A stretch of 64,000 bases of DNA, taken from NCBI GenBank assembly GCA_002633005.1, contig NMRA01000071.1:1013961-1077960 (forward strand), read 5' to 3'. Made by a program: the position numbers and the translations under genes. Below are positions 23,058 to 35,224 of the stretch, piece by piece. How positions within the stretch are numbered: the stretch's first letter is position 1; the number at the start of each line of letters is the position of its first letter. The stretch is from Phoronis australis (taxonomy: Eukaryota > Phoronida > Phoronidae). Below the pieces are notes generated by a model, which searched no databases, had not been told where the DNA came from, and worked only from the letters and a program-made list of their open reading frames with translations.

Positions 23058-25260
23058 AAGAAGGTGGAAATATCATGCCTGTGTATTGCAAACCACTGCT
23101 CTATTGGATCTTGATTAAAATGATCACTCAATACAAAACTGGCACCATTATTCAACAGAAATGTACACGATTCAATAAATGACTTAACAGTGATTTCAAT
23201 TCCTTCCATAGTTTGATAACTAAGAAGCATCTTACTTCGTTCAGTGGCACTGCAATTGCCAGGCCTACATGTATCTTGTATCTCCTGCTTCCAGTTGTGC
23301 AAATCTTGCACAAACCCTAACAACCATGTGAACGTCACATCATTGACATCCTCATAAGGTGCCAACGCAGGCTTTCTCTTGAGTACATGTTCATACAAAG
23401 AACGACCATTTAAGCAGCTAAACAATTTATCAACATTTCTCAACGACTTAACAGTTTCAGTAACCTGGGGCCCACCAGTGTGCTCGATTGCATTTGCCAC
23501 ATTTGAACTGAGCACCTGAGCAGCAAAACGAACTGCCATTGTTGCAAAAGATGTGAGAAACACATGGGCACGAAACAGTTTTGGTGCAAGTCTCATATCC
23601 TGACGAAACTGTTGTTCGTACAATTTAACAATGTGTAACCAAGAAATGTCACAACCATTAGGCCACATGTTTCTGCTTTGCTTGTGACAAAAAGAGTTCG
23701 ACAGACAATTTCGTATTGTTTTCAAGAGATGTGACGCGTCTGAAATAAAGAACAATGGCCTATTGTCGTGATCCCAAATGCTGGTAGTATTGTATATAAC
23801 TACTTCAAGTTAACATCATGCAACCTAAAAAACTTCCGGTTTGGTGATGCTCCATCACAGGTAATGCACATAATTTTCAAACCACACATTTCTAAACGCT
23901 CTACAGCTTCCCACAAGATTTTGAGTACAAGTAATCTGCTGTTATATCATTGCATGGAAAATGAGCGAGGGCAAACTTGTAATTTGAATTCAGTGAACGC
24001 ACCATTAAAGTAAGCATATACTTAGCCAAGTGTATTATTGGTTCGTTGTTGCCCTTCAGCTTTGCCTCAAAATCGTGTAAATCATTCCCAATGTTGCCAA
24101 GGTCAACAAACCCTATGAGCTCCCCACTATTCTTATCAAATACAAGATTTGACTTTATCTTGATCTCATCTTGTAATGAAGTGCAGAACTTTTGAGAATC
24201 ACCCAATGTGGCAACTTCCATTTCTCTTTGCATTTGCTGGAATGCTTCCACCTGAAACCCAGTCCTCACTCGGTGTAATCCTGTAATGTGCGTTGGGATG
24301 GTAGTTTAATAAAGCCAGCAGACCGCAATGCATCATATGCAGCAGACGACTTCAGCTTGATGCTGAGGGCCCATCTCACTATCATAGGATGCCAGCGCAT
24401 ACTTCTGGCATACGTGGCCTCGAATGCCTTCCTCTGTTGCTCCCAAAATAGGGCCATGAATGAATCACTTTCAAATGGATTTCTTTTTGATTGATACGAT
24501 ATCGTTTCTCTTACAAGTTTATCAACTTCAGAGTCTAATTCAACACCGTTGTTGCCTATCTGGTCTTGAATTCTATTCTCTAATTTCTTGACCGTCAGTT
24601 GCATGTTCCGTGCTTATTTGTATGAGCCTTCACTCTCATTCTCAACTGGTGGTCGTCTAAATGAGTCAAGAGTGTATTGGATGAAGGGATTGTGGGATCA
24701 TCGCAATTACGACTCTTTCTTGATTCTATCGCTCTTAGGGTTTTCCGATATCTACAGCATTATTTACACCGCGCATTTTCCTTCCTAATCAGCAGCTCAC
24801 ATTGCTGAAACCTCACGGAGCTTTGGTATTCGTCTCTCATTGGACCTTCTAAGTATGCGCTGTCATATCTTGAGTAACCCTGGTACTGATCATTAGGATT
24901 ACCAGGACATATGCACATTTTGTTGATGGCATTGACTACATTAAGTACAGTATTAGCAATTTTCAGGCTTCTGTCACTGTAGATCTGATGACTGAGTGGC
25001 AGTTCTCGATCATGAACATTTTTATGTTGAAGCTTAAGTCCCGAGAAACAGTGATGGCACATTTACAACGAGGCACATCGTTGACCACACACAGCTTGAT
25101 GATCATTAGATGTTCTGCTGTAAGGTTCAACACCCAAGTGTCTGGTAAACCTTCTTTTGAGTTATTCTTGATGTCAGCCAGTGTCTTGACATTTTCATCT
25201 GAAAATATGGCAACAGCATACTAGTAACAAAAATGTACACAACACTGGCAGATTCCACAC
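23045..25260 (-). pseudogene. P-element/THAP9-like transposase pseudogene
   Basis: Read on the - strand, the order is: WVLNLTAEHLMIIKLCVVND (exon after the acceptor at about 25205); CPGNPND and CELLIRKENARC; an interrupted CCRYRKTLRA; MRWHPMIVRWALSIKL and LPSQRTLQDYT; LVFDKNSGELIGFVDLG; LAKYMLTLMVRSL; CDGASPNRKFF; FFISDASHLLKTIRNCLSN; and finally DPIEQWF near 23060. This is the block order of animal P-type (THAP9-related) transposases. Damage includes a stop in RCK*CC, frame shifts near 24.99, 24.27 and 23.80 kb, and a premature end that replaces the usual final segment. The catalytic domain is recognisable but cannot be translated whole. Confidence 0.8.
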
Positions 25261-25570
25261 AGATTAACCTCAAATATTGAGTAACCCCATCCCCACTTCT
25301 AAAATCTATTTGACTATTTACACCAACATCTAGCCTATGTACATTGGCACGAGGTTTCAGTCGGCAATTTCGCTGGCCATCTTCGGGTGTTACATAGTTC
25401 TTAGAAGACTGAGCATGATTGTATGGTACACCCATGATGGTTAATGATGCACACTTTTTTCCCAATTTTGGAGTAAGTAGACCAACAGATTTTAGAAATG
25501 ATGTTACTACATCAGCCCCTCAAAGCAGTTTTAGAAAGACATTCTGGATGAAGATAAATTTCTTAACCAT

Positions 25571-26600
25571 GAAGAAAATGTAGCATCTCTCACTCATTAT
25601 CATACCTTGATAGTGAAGCACTCACCGAGCAGGACTAATTATGTACTTGTGGAAAGTCACAAGACTGCGACAAGGTTGGTGTCAGTGTCCCTTCATCTAA
25701 GGCATGGCGAATGTGTTCAAGTGAGACATCTTCCAACACATGGGCTTGCGACACTGTTTCTGTTAATGGGGCATTGAACTTTGCTAAGGGGATGTCATCT
25801 TCTGAATCACTTGCTTCGAAAGCTACATGTGAAAAAAGCAAACATCAAATTTAACTTCAGGTATCTGTTGTGTAACACATTCTTAAATACATACACAAAA
25901 CGCACCAAGAGTGGCGTAGATGAAGTAATATCCCACGAGACATTGTTATGAGTATCAACTGAGACCATATGCTTCGAATTCCTGAGTTTCTTTAATTTTT
26001 TGGCAGATTTTTTGACATTTCACTTAGACTTGTTCACGTGGCAGATCACGTCCTATATGTAAATACTTGGGCATTAGGTTACAGGACTTCTCTGGTAAAA
26101 GAAACTGTAAAATGTAACAATTTATTACTTGAAAAAAGATAACAAAGATGGAAACAGTGGTAACGGTGCAGTGAACTTGTAACCTCTGCTGAAGCTACTT
26201 AAATAACAATATTTCATATTGTAGTTACCAAGGAATAGGCGGCTGAGTTGTGAACGATATATCATAAAGCAATTGAAAACTGAGACAGAACTGTCATATA
26301 AATAACAGTGCTGTTCCATATGTTACGATTGAGACAAGATTGCATGTTGAGTGTAATTTACACTGCTGCAATTGTATTACTTTAAACCATATTCGGAAAC
26401 TTTGATGATCGAACACATCAAAGACGTTGAGTAAACATTGACGCTTATGACACCAATGTTAATCAGTCGAGTTTTTAAAAATAAAGCTTTGAGTCAAGGT
26501 GTCTTAATGATTCAAAGATATATTGCCATCATCATTTATATTCTAAAATAATTAATTTAAAAAAAATAACATCCAAATATAGATGTTGTGTTACTCATAC
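25571..26600 (-). repeat. Tandem duplication, unit A
   Basis: Unit A matches 26605-28040 (unit B) once the element at 26809-27766 is removed from B. GAAAATGTAG(C/T)ATCTCTCACT begins both, the shared exon follows, and TTAATCA(G/A)TCGAGTTT to the TCTTAATGATTC block ends both. The duplicated segment carries an upstream exon of the P-like transposase gene. Confidence 0.7.
25626..25822 (-). pseudogene. Upstream exon of the P-like transposase, copy A
   Basis: The acceptor TTCACATGTAG and donor CTCG|GTGAGT bound 197 nt encoding an acidic segment (ASDSEDDIPLAKF, then EHIRHALDEGTLTPTL). A TAA follows QVHN. In copy B that position is GAA, so copy B was the healthier version before it was interrupted by a transposon. 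Assignment to the P-like gene rests on strand and order. Confidence 0.45.
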
Positions 26601-27054
26601 ATAAAGAAAATGTAGTATCTCTCACTGATTATCATACCTTATAGTGAAGCAGTTGCCGAGGAGGATTCATTATGTACTTGAAGAAAGTCACCAGACTGTG
26701 ACAAAGTTGGTGTCAGTATCCCTTCGCCTAAGGCATGGCGAATGTGTTCAATTGAGACATCTTCCAGCACATGGGCTTGAGACACTGTTTCTGTTAATGG
26801 GGCTTTAAAGTGTACAGAACATGACTCTAGTGCCTCAAAATAAATTTTATTATTATATCTTACTTGATTTCAGTGCCTTTAGTGCACAGCTCATAAAGAA
26901 ACACGCAAAAAATTGAAAAAATAATAATTATGTACAACGTCATGGGTTGAACCCAGGTCGTTCGCCATACCGTTCGGATCAGAGACAAAGTGTATAGAGT
27001 GAAGAGAATGCAAAGTACATTTAGCGTCGAGAAGGTTCGTAGAGGGATCAAAAG

Positions 27055-27264
27055 ATGTGTTTCCGGAGGCTGCAGCAACAGCAGCCAGGCGGAAAACGTC
27101 TCGGTGTTCCGAAGGACACCAAAGTTGCGCAGAAGTGGCATGACTTCGTGCGCCGAACGAGAGTGTGGGACGTCATCGTGGACCAAGCGATTCGGTCCGG
27201 GGCCACTCTGTGTTCTGCCCACTTTGAGGACTCGTGTTTCGACTCCAGTCACAGGAGACGATGA
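27055..27264 (+). pseudogene. THAP domain gene remnant
   Basis: In one frame VSGGCSNSSQAENVSVF supplies the first zinc-binding cysteine region. In a second frame VPKDTKVAQKWHDF, RVWDV and GATLCSAHFED supply the conserved tryptophan and the C-x2-H pair. The two halves need at least one small deletion to be reconciled. The copy at 6.32 kb keeps this junction open but has its own stop. Confidence 0.65.
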
Positions 27265-27329
27265 AGGCCTGGTTCAATAAAGGACAATATTTATCATTCA
27301 GAAACATCAGCTCTTAATTCAGGATCGTC

Positions 27330-27562
27330 TGTTGGATGACTGGGTTGACTCGCCGAGCCCGAGGCCGCTTCTCTCGCGGGAGGATCCAGTTCATAAGGCT
27401 CAAAGTAGAAAAGTACGCAGCCGGAAGCACATTAAACTTGTTCTCGCTTTCGTGCAACCCCATTTCCTCATCCTGGCCACCATTCTCATACGTTTCTTCA
27501 TAGTATTCGTTCAATTCTTGCTCATAATCGTCGTCACTTTCAAATTCTCTGGTCTCCGCCAT
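27330..27562 (-). pseudogene. Truncated P2X7-tail-type second gene of the transposon
   Basis: From a good ATG (27562), an acidic N-terminal region (ESDDDYEQELNEYYEE) runs into a frame change and then YFEPYELD, as in proteins carrying the P2X7 C-terminal domain in the 59.3-kb element (KFETEYNEAEY there). The cysteine-rich domain itself is missing. The gene points toward the THAP remnant, as in the 59-kb element. Confidence 0.5.
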
Positions 27563-28040
27563 TGTTCAATGCTAGTCACTGATCTCTTGTGTTCAACCCA
27601 TGACGTCACATGGCGGGAAATGTGAAAATTGGCAAAATTGAAAGAAAAATCAAAATTTTGAGCTAATTACACAAAATAAACATGGGTTTAGCTAAATTTT
27701 ACGTCATACATTTAGTCTGTGGCCACCGGTAATTCAAAATGTGCAAAAATCCATGGTGTGTACTGTTTAATCTTTGCTAAGGGGATGTCATCTTCTGAAT
27801 CACTTCCTTCGGAAGCTACATGTGAAAAAAGCAACCAGAATTAATTTCAGTAAAGGAAAGAAAGCAATTGTGTAACAAATTCCACAATACATGTTAATCA
27901 ATCGAGTTTATAAAAATAAAAGATTTTAGTCTTAGCGTCTTAATGATTCGAAGATTCATTGCCATCGTCATTGCTGATTATTCTAAACTAATTGATTTGA
28001 AAAGATTCACTCTCAAATATAGAAGTTTTGTTATCTTTTT

Positions 28041-28190
28041 TCTCATCCTGTGATTGGAGTTGACAGGCTTTGTACTTCCTGAATAGACCTTTTTTCCTTT
28101 TACCAATGTGTTTCTTCTTGTGCACGGGCATCTGCAATTAACAGTCACTCTCGTTTCAGAAGACACAAAGCCGACCAAGAAAATTGGAAA
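28041..28190 (-). CDS. Possible first coding exon of the P-like transposase gene
   Basis: The acceptor TTAATTGCAG is followed directly by ATG and a lysine-rich stretch (MPVHKKKHIGKRKKGLFRKY) on the - strand from 28131. It lies just upstream of unit B in the transposase direction. No THAP domain is visible in it. No clear donor was found before the next stop, so the exon end is uncertain. Confidence 0.25.
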
Positions 28191-30620
28191 ACAAATGGAA
28201 TTTTAGAAAAGTTGATGTATGTTAGTTTCAAACCAGCCTTTCTTGTTCATAGCTGCCTACCAAAGTTTCATTTAACGGACCTACCGGATGGAAACAAATA
28301 CAATTTAGCAGATAAGTCAGTTGGACCATATAAGATCGGTTCCTAGGTTGGGCGAGTTACAACAGTAGTTTACCAATGAAAACTAAACATAAAACAGTGT
28401 TTTTGGGCAGTTTTGAGGCAGACCCAATGAAATGTGTCCATCAATATTAGCTGAAACAGCGTTTCTTTGATAATTGGGAAAGCAGATAGCAGTTACAAAA
28501 AGTTTAGGGGAGGCTGGAAAGCAGTGTATTGTTTATGAATGGTTGTAAAGATTTCAAAACTACGTGTCATCGCAAGGAAAACAAGCGCAAACTCAATTTT
28601 CAAACATGTTAAATGGAAATAAGCCTCTCACTAAGAGGTCACATTATGTGTTAATAACCCACTTCAATAGACAGACATCAAGTCTTACAAAATTCAGGGC
28701 TATGGAATACACCTATTTTACAGCAAGTGGTTGCTTAATTAGTCAAGTCTAATGTTTTCCCACGAAAAACTGCCAGAAACCAGGAATTATGACCCAGCTA
28801 TATTATAAATTGTTCCTGTATATCATCTGCCACAGTATTTTTATCCTTATACAACATCCAGATGTCGGGATCAGAAAGCTGGTGATGACAGACATTTTAT
28901 TGGTTGCAAATATTACAAAATTGTTGTTTTTGCAAACATAATCTGCAAAAAGGTGTTCTTAAGTTGGCTTGTGCTGAGGAAAGCTACAATATCTCTGAAT
29001 ACTACAATGAAGAATTTGATCTTGAAAAATAGCTTCTAAAGTTAATGTTCATAATAGCACAAAACTAACCATACTTTACAGGAAAATACTCAGTGAGAGT
29101 GACAGACGCACATGCTGTTATCGATTAATCGAGTAGGCCTGAACGGGGGGCTTTTTCAATCATCGTTGATTTCTTAAGCATACGCTTTTTAATCTTCTGG
29201 TACAAAATTTCAAAATACGAATAGTAACTAACGTCCTTGGTTTGTCTTTGAACCGCTTACAAATTCGCAAGCATCTCCTGAGTCAAGCCGGCCGCCATTT
29301 TTAAATATTTGACTTCGACGTTTTGGTGAAATTGCGTAAACAATTACACAAAATTACGCCAAAATTACTGACAAAACTATACTTTGTTGTCAAATTTGAT
29401 TCTAATACTTACTGTAAATAAGTCATCAGGCCTTTCGAAGAGACAACTGGCGCAAAGAAACGGATCAAAATCGACACTGACCTTACCACGACATCGCGTC
29501 AGTTTCCAAGAGACACATCCTGGTCATTGCCTGTGGCACCCTGGGTAATTTCCCAAACAATACCGCAACGAAGTCCAGAGACCAATTATAGGATTAGCCA
29601 CACATCTATGCTTTGCAGTTTGCCGCGTTGCTATTCCTTCTCTTACTGGTTCCTAGGATGACTCGAGCAGAGGACGTGTACAATCAAGTCGGTCAAGTGT
29701 ATTTCTTATCTGTCTGCTTATTGGTGTAAACAAATCACATTTTGCATCAAGTTGTCACGCCTGAGTTGATAGGTCGAACAGAGCGACTGTGTCTTCAAGT
29801 TTAACATTTCATTCATAGACGAGTATTTCAATAATGTGTCTAGTAGGCTGGGCATTGCATTAAATGGACTGCCTTCTTTCTCCGTCATCGCGTGTTTTGA
29901 GATTTGTTCTTCAACAGTGATTTTCACAGCGAGTCCTTAAATTATCGCCACCTTCTGTCTTTAACCCCGTTTGAAATTAGCACATGATGTGGAACTTAGT
30001 CAATATTCACTGGTATTGGATACATAGCATTGTTTGACGTTCACAAGGATCGTTAACTTAGTAATAGAATTATTAAGCTCGGGCACATATCGACTGTTCT
30101 GAAAGGACGGGTCAGTCGCAATCTGGATTAGGTGCGCATATACATGTACAGCTTGGGGGAGGGGGCTTCGGCAACAGGCCGAATGTTACCGTAAAAGTTG
30201 CCACTTGTACGTAGTGTTGAACAAATTTGCCTATACGCCGTAAAATTGTCACTGCTTTAGGACAGTGACTAAGTGACTAACTGGTAAAACAAGTGGATAT
30301 GATTTCTTACACTTCAAACTTCACGTTTTCTGATTTTGCGTTGTTTTGTTGTTTGCGGCACTAACTTCCAGAATGGCATCATACCACACTCTGCCTACTT
30401 GACTTGGCGCTCTCTTCAACATCAAAAATAAACGACTCTGAAATGGTTGTGATGTTTTATTTTCACGTGCTTATTTTTTTCATAAGAATGCATGGTCATG
30501 GCCAATAACGTACGAGTATTCCTTTCTGTGGCTTTTCTGTCTGAAAAAAACAAGTGGCCATCATGATTTTAATGTTTATTTTTGCTCAAAACTTTACAAC
30601 CGATTGTGACATAGTAACAG
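28191..30620. other. Non-coding sequence, nothing identified
   Basis: No domain or repeat pair was recognised. The only frame with protein-like composition is on the - strand at 29927-29718 (MKITVEEQISKHAMTEKEG). It has no known motif and I do not call it. Confidence 0.35.
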
Positions 30621-30660
30621 CAAAGTCCGGTCTCCCTAATTACTCAGACTTCACACAAAA

Positions 30661-31774
30661 CACAGGCGCTTGGGTTTATCGCAAATGACGTCACTCTATA
30701 ATATATATAAGAAAACATAAAGGTTGGACACTCGAAAACTGTTTGCTCAGAATTTTCCACTATAATGTGCATGGAACTCTACGAAACTAGCATCGGACAA
30801 CTCTTAGAATACCTTCTTTCATTTGATCTCTTCAAATTGCCTTCGAGTGGTGATTTGGCGACAAAAATGCCAAAAGTGCCAAAATCAGAAATTCAAGGAC
30901 CTGATGCCGTGATGTCATGGCAGACGGTCTTCGCACATCCGGGTTTTGACCGACGCTCCCGAGCTAAATCCGAAAGTCTAATTTCGCGCGGCTTTCGCCG
31001 TCAATCCATCGACTACTTGATCATGAGAAGCAGAGAGCACTTTATTGCCAAATAAATGTAATTACTCACATATTTGTGTCAAATATAAATTATCCTGATA
31101 CTGTATTGATATGCGAAGTTTTTTGTGTCCTGTGATTTCTTATGAAGGTTTTATTTTTGACCAAAACCATTGAGTTAACTCGTCGGCCACGCGCATTGTA
31201 ATACTTGCACGGACTGCGTTTCCTAGCCGAGAGTGTGTTATGCTTCAATCAAAAAAGTGTGTGATGTCAAGATGAGAAACAAGATACGCCAGTTTATGTA
31301 ATAAAGTTCTAAGTTAAGGGCTAAAATGAGCCGTCAATGGAATAAAGTTACAAATAATCATTAAAATACTAACTTTAACGTTCTCAATTAGTTGAGTTTT
31401 GGATTAGAATTATTGAATTTGAAATATTGGTTGCTTGCTCAAACTCGAAGTTTCACCTACGTCTGGCGTACAAGTTGAAGCACAACTGAAATCCGCCATG
31501 TTTACTATTTCAGGTCCTTGAATTCAGACTTTTGAGATTGTTTTGGAAATTCCATCGCCACTTCACCACTCACGAAGATAGTTGATGGGATCTAGGAAAG
31601 ATAAGGCTTCGAATGTTAATGCAATACTAGGCTAAGGGAGGTGCACGCAGATTTTATTTGGATTTTGGACGGTTGAAGTTGGGAGCCTCGGCTCAACAGA
31701 TTTCGAGTGTCCAACCTTTATGTTTTCTTATATATATATTGTGACGTCATTTGCGATAAACCCAAGCGCCTGTG
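30661..31774. mobile_element. 1.1-kb element with 77-bp terminal inverted repeats
   Basis: The ends are near-identical inverted repeats (CACAGGCGCTTGGGTTTATC ... TGACGTCA ... TATATATAAG ... GGACACTCGAAA), about 30661-30737 and 31699-31774. It sits inside repeat R1. I could not find a convincing target duplication or a transposase, so it is a non-autonomous element of unknown superfamily. It carries one open frame (30765-31055). Confidence 0.65.
30765..31055 (+). CDS. 96-residue ORF inside the inverted-repeat element
   Basis: A TATA-like stretch in the left inverted repeat (about 30697-30711) lies some 55 bases upstream of the ATG. The frame is open for 96 codons and its stop is embedded in an AATAAA (31051-31056), a compact gene layout. 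The N-terminal third is leucine-rich (QLLEYLLSFDLF) and the C-terminal third basic (DRRSRAKSES, RGFRRQS). No family is recognised. It may be a gene carried by the element, or chance. Confidence 0.35.
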   Translation: MCMELYETSIGQLLEYLLSFDLFKLPSSGDLATKMPKVPKSEIQGPDAVMSWQTVFAHPGFDRRSRAKSESLISRGFRRQSIDYLIMRSREHFIAK

Positions 31775-33065
31775 ACTCAAAATAAAACTCAGACTTCATA
31801 CTCAACTCCAGTATAGTCTCATATTTGATGTATTCAATGTCATACTTAAAAAAATGAACTAAAAATTTAGAGCACGTAATCGAAGTGAAGTGCACCTCAT
31901 TTATACATGTATTTCGAGTAAGATGTTGTGTAAAAATTCCGAGTATATGCTCCAAATTTCAAGTTTTGTATGGCAGTGTGCTTGAAATTGCACTAAAAAT
32001 AAATATGAGCTAGAGAAGAATGTATCGAAAGACCATTGAGATGCGTAGCAAATGAAAAGAGTCTTGAAGCCATATTACAGCGCTTCTGTCTCAGTTCAGA
32101 GACAACAGTTTTCATTTTAATTCTTCTTCATCTTAGTGTCACCGCATTTCATTGCAACCTACTTATCAAATTCCTACGATTCCTAGCAACAGGCGTATTC
32201 TTATTCCGTATCGGTGAGTCACTATACACGGGCCCAAAGCAGCTGAGGGGAAAGCCGTTTAGGAAGTTTGTGCTGCCCTGATTGCAGTAGGTGTGCAACA
32301 GTTTGTTAGGTTTCCCAAACACCAGGGGCCAGGAAAGTTAAGACTTTGCTTCCGTGTCAGGTACAACTGTACACTTCATATCATAGATTAGTTGTCGATC
32401 ATTCCTCAATCCCCGAAGGGTATTCCAGACTTTGTTTAAAGATTTCTGAGCAGACCTCTCATGCCGTTCACTAATGAACTCTGAATACCTGTACACGATG
32501 TATTTTTCAATACACGTGCCAAATATCAACTAACTTAACACATTCCGGAAAAAACGTAAAGATACAATATCAAAGTTTTGACATTTATGTAAGGTTGTTA
32601 TATATCAGTGAAGACTGATTCGCAAGCGAAAGAGCAAGTACGCAACCAAACAAGTGCGGCTCAAAATGTTGACTGGCGTATTGTCTGACCTGGGCAACCG
32701 GCTAACAAGGGAAGAACTCTGTCGTCGGCAATAAAGATCCAATAGCTTGAAATTCGACCCCCCCTCGGAGAAAATGTGCTCTCCCTTTAGATGCTGATTG
32801 TGCGCTTGTGATATGGTGTCTGACCCTCGAGGCCGGGATCACCGGCCAACCACTCCATCACATTTGCCGTCAATTTTTGGTGTGAACATGCCAATTTTAG
32901 CAGTAAATGTGCCAAGTTTAGGGAATCATGAACCCTTTTGCCACCCTGTCTAAATCAGACACTGATATTGTACCAGCTCCTGCCGTGACTTTGATGTGAT
33001 GAGCTGCTACAAATTCTTTTAAACATTTTCGGGAGGACAGGAACGCAAAAAGTAAAGCTTAATGA

Positions 33066-34814
33066 TGGGGCTATTCGGAAAATCTACAATAACTAGAGGG
33101 CGTGCGTGTACTAGTGGTGATAGATTAACAGCCTCGATTTCGCGAGCCCTTTAAATACATGGTGAAATGGCTTGCAGCCGTGCCAACTAAATCTGAGATT
33201 GCGTAAAAAGGGTGCTTCTATGAGAGCAAGTAAGCACGACCTCATACAAAGGTAAGGTTTGTGATTATTTTAACGATTATTCCATGACTATTCTACCGAT
33301 GCTTGTTAACTGAGGCACTCGCCGATGTCGACTTCGCGGCAGGTAGTCGCCAGCCAGAGTCTGGTTAATGTTTGTATGTTGTGATATGTGATACGATACT
33401 TGACGTAGCAATCGGCATCTTTTCGTACATCAAAGCATTATTATTGTTTGGAATGATTTCTAAAAGTTTATCAGTGACAGTTACATCAATCAATGCTGAA
33501 TGTTTATGCTGGCAACTCGATACAGGTTAATGAGTTAAGATTACAATCCAGTCCCAATGCCAAAGGGTACGCGAGTGATAAATATCCATTGCATTAGACT
33601 AATATTTAATTACTCCCTATCATATGTCTTCTGGAAATCTATTACACGTTGAAATGGAAATCTATCACGTCAGTTTTCACGTAAGCTTTTGTTTTTAGGT
33701 TTGAAGGCTTGTACCGTGCAGAGGAGATATGCATCGCTTCTGTACCGTCCCTGAATGGACAAAAATTGGTTTTTAGCATTTGACTGCAGCTAACCAACAA
33801 GATCTTCCCATCCAGTGCAGATCTGTTGTCAAAGCCTACTTTCAATATTGGAGACAACAAGTCATTTTGTTAAATTACTTATTCAGGTCCCGTGGGGGGA
33901 TTGCCATGGGGGTTGCAATATTTGGTACAACTGGATGTGTGGAAATAAAAGGTAATACATGTATGGGGAAAAGAGCATGGTGAGGTAATTCTTAACCTTC
34001 ACGAAGTCCCTTCAAGTTGATTTCATGAAACTGTTTTGCTACTTGTATCAATTGCAAAACCACGAAAATTTATTACATTTTCCGAATTCACAGTGACTGA
34101 ATAGTCTTAACTCATGCCTTGAAATGTTGCAAGACCTTATAAATTCAAATGACTGCCATTTTTCATGGTGCCTTAAGATTTGTAATTACAACAGAAACAT
34201 TATCCATCATTTTTAAATGACCCAAGTCTTCATATATTCTATTAGAAGAAAAACGGTTCCCTCAACCTTAGGCTAGAAGTATGCTTGACAGACCCATGAA
34301 CCTGTAATCTGAGTTTAAAATTGCTGAAAGTATCAAAATTAAAAAGGCTAACTAAAAATGGGTAACAAAGGTTTGAAGTTGTCTCAAAAAAATTGTATAT
34401 TTTACAGACAAGTGATGCGTTTAAAGAACTGTTATGGCTAGGGATAAAAAATAAAGACACAGTTTTATGCTATACTCATTATATACACCCTTGGTTTATG
34501 AAAATAGTAATTATTTACTTTTATGTGAAACTGTAGACCAATCACCATATATTTTTGAAAAACAGGGATAACATTTTTGATCCAATCTGGAGTACTTAAT
34601 TATTCATATTTAAATATTTGTTCCAGGTTCAGTGACATTTTAAGGCCACTTCAAGCTGTATCATAGACAAGCTTTGTTACTCCGTTCTCTTCCCACAGCA
34701 CTTCCACAAACCAGCAGTGCTGCATGGCACAATGTGCAAGTCAGTGGCCCTTGAGAAATGTGAATCGCAGTACTAAGTTACCATAAGACAATGTGCCAGT
34801 GGACTGTCTGTGTA
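33066..34814. other. Non-coding sequence, nothing identified
   Basis: Opposed short frames near 33.7 and 34.3 kb show no domain or splice support. Confidence 0.35.
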
Positions 34815-35224
34815 TCCTGGGCCCGGTCTCTAATCTTTGTACTCGAAACGAACTCGAAACTATGTTTGGCAATTTCTCTGCTCCTTTAGTGCGAACTTAA
34901 GATAATTGGTTATCAGACTGTGCTCGAATACATTATAGTTTATGCATAGGAGTTTCTAGTTCAAGTTTGCCCTTGAAGACCCTTATATTTGTGCTACAAA
35001 CTCGAGTAAAAACTCGAAATTTCGAGTTCAAACTCGAACTTATTGCTTTAATATTTAGTTTACAAACTGTGAACTAAGGGCAATAAATTAACTACGTAAG
35101 TTATTGTGTACTCGAGCATAGAATAATAGACAATTATCTTGAGTTCGCCCAAAAGTAGAGTAGAAAATGCCAAACCTAATTTCGAGTTTCATTTCGAGTA
35201 AAAAGATTAGAGACCGGGCCCAGA
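34815..35224. mobile_element. 404-bp MITE, copy 1
   Basis: The terminal inverted repeats are about 40 bp (CTGGGCCCGGTCTCTAATC at one end and its inverse at the other), with ACTCGAAA-rich subterminal sequence. The interior is non-coding. A copy with only about a dozen differences lies inside the copia element at 51186-51593, so the family moved fairly recently. No clear direct target duplication is seen next to either copy. Confidence 0.85.

Larger units (their letters stand above)
26809..27766. mobile_element. Kolobok-like DNA transposon, non-autonomous (TTAA target)
   Basis: TTAA flanks both sides (26805-26808 and 27767-27770). Comparison with the uninterrupted unit A shows the insertion borders directly. 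The ends are imperfect inverted repeats (AGTGTACAGAACATG against ACAGTACACACCATG). Inside, a THAP domain gene (+) and an acidic YFEPYE-containing frame (-) converge, each cut short. A TTAA target together with THAP coding points to the Kolobok superfamily. The superfamily name is an inference, because no transposase core remains. Confidence 0.7.
26605..28040 (-). repeat. Tandem duplication, unit B (interrupted by a transposon)
   Basis: This is colinear with unit A. The exon in it (acceptor side at 27815, downstream side near 26651) is split by the 958-bp element at 26809-27766. Removing the element restores the alignment with unit A. Confidence 0.7.
30625..33065 (+). repeat. Dispersed repeat R1, right copy, interrupted by a 1.1-kb element
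   Basis: This is the inverted partner of 2898-4286. It begins GTCCGGTCTCCCTAATTACTC, close to the MITE terminus CCCGGTCTCTAATC. It is interrupted at 30661-31774 and resumes with ACTCAGACTTCATACTC. Block order then matches the left copy to the end (GATGAGCTGCTACAAATT near 32999). Confidence 0.6.

Noticed and set aside
27332-27625. 97-codon hydrophobic + strand frame
   Set aside because: It is antisense to the acidic transposon frame. The hydrophobic run is the complement of D/E codons.
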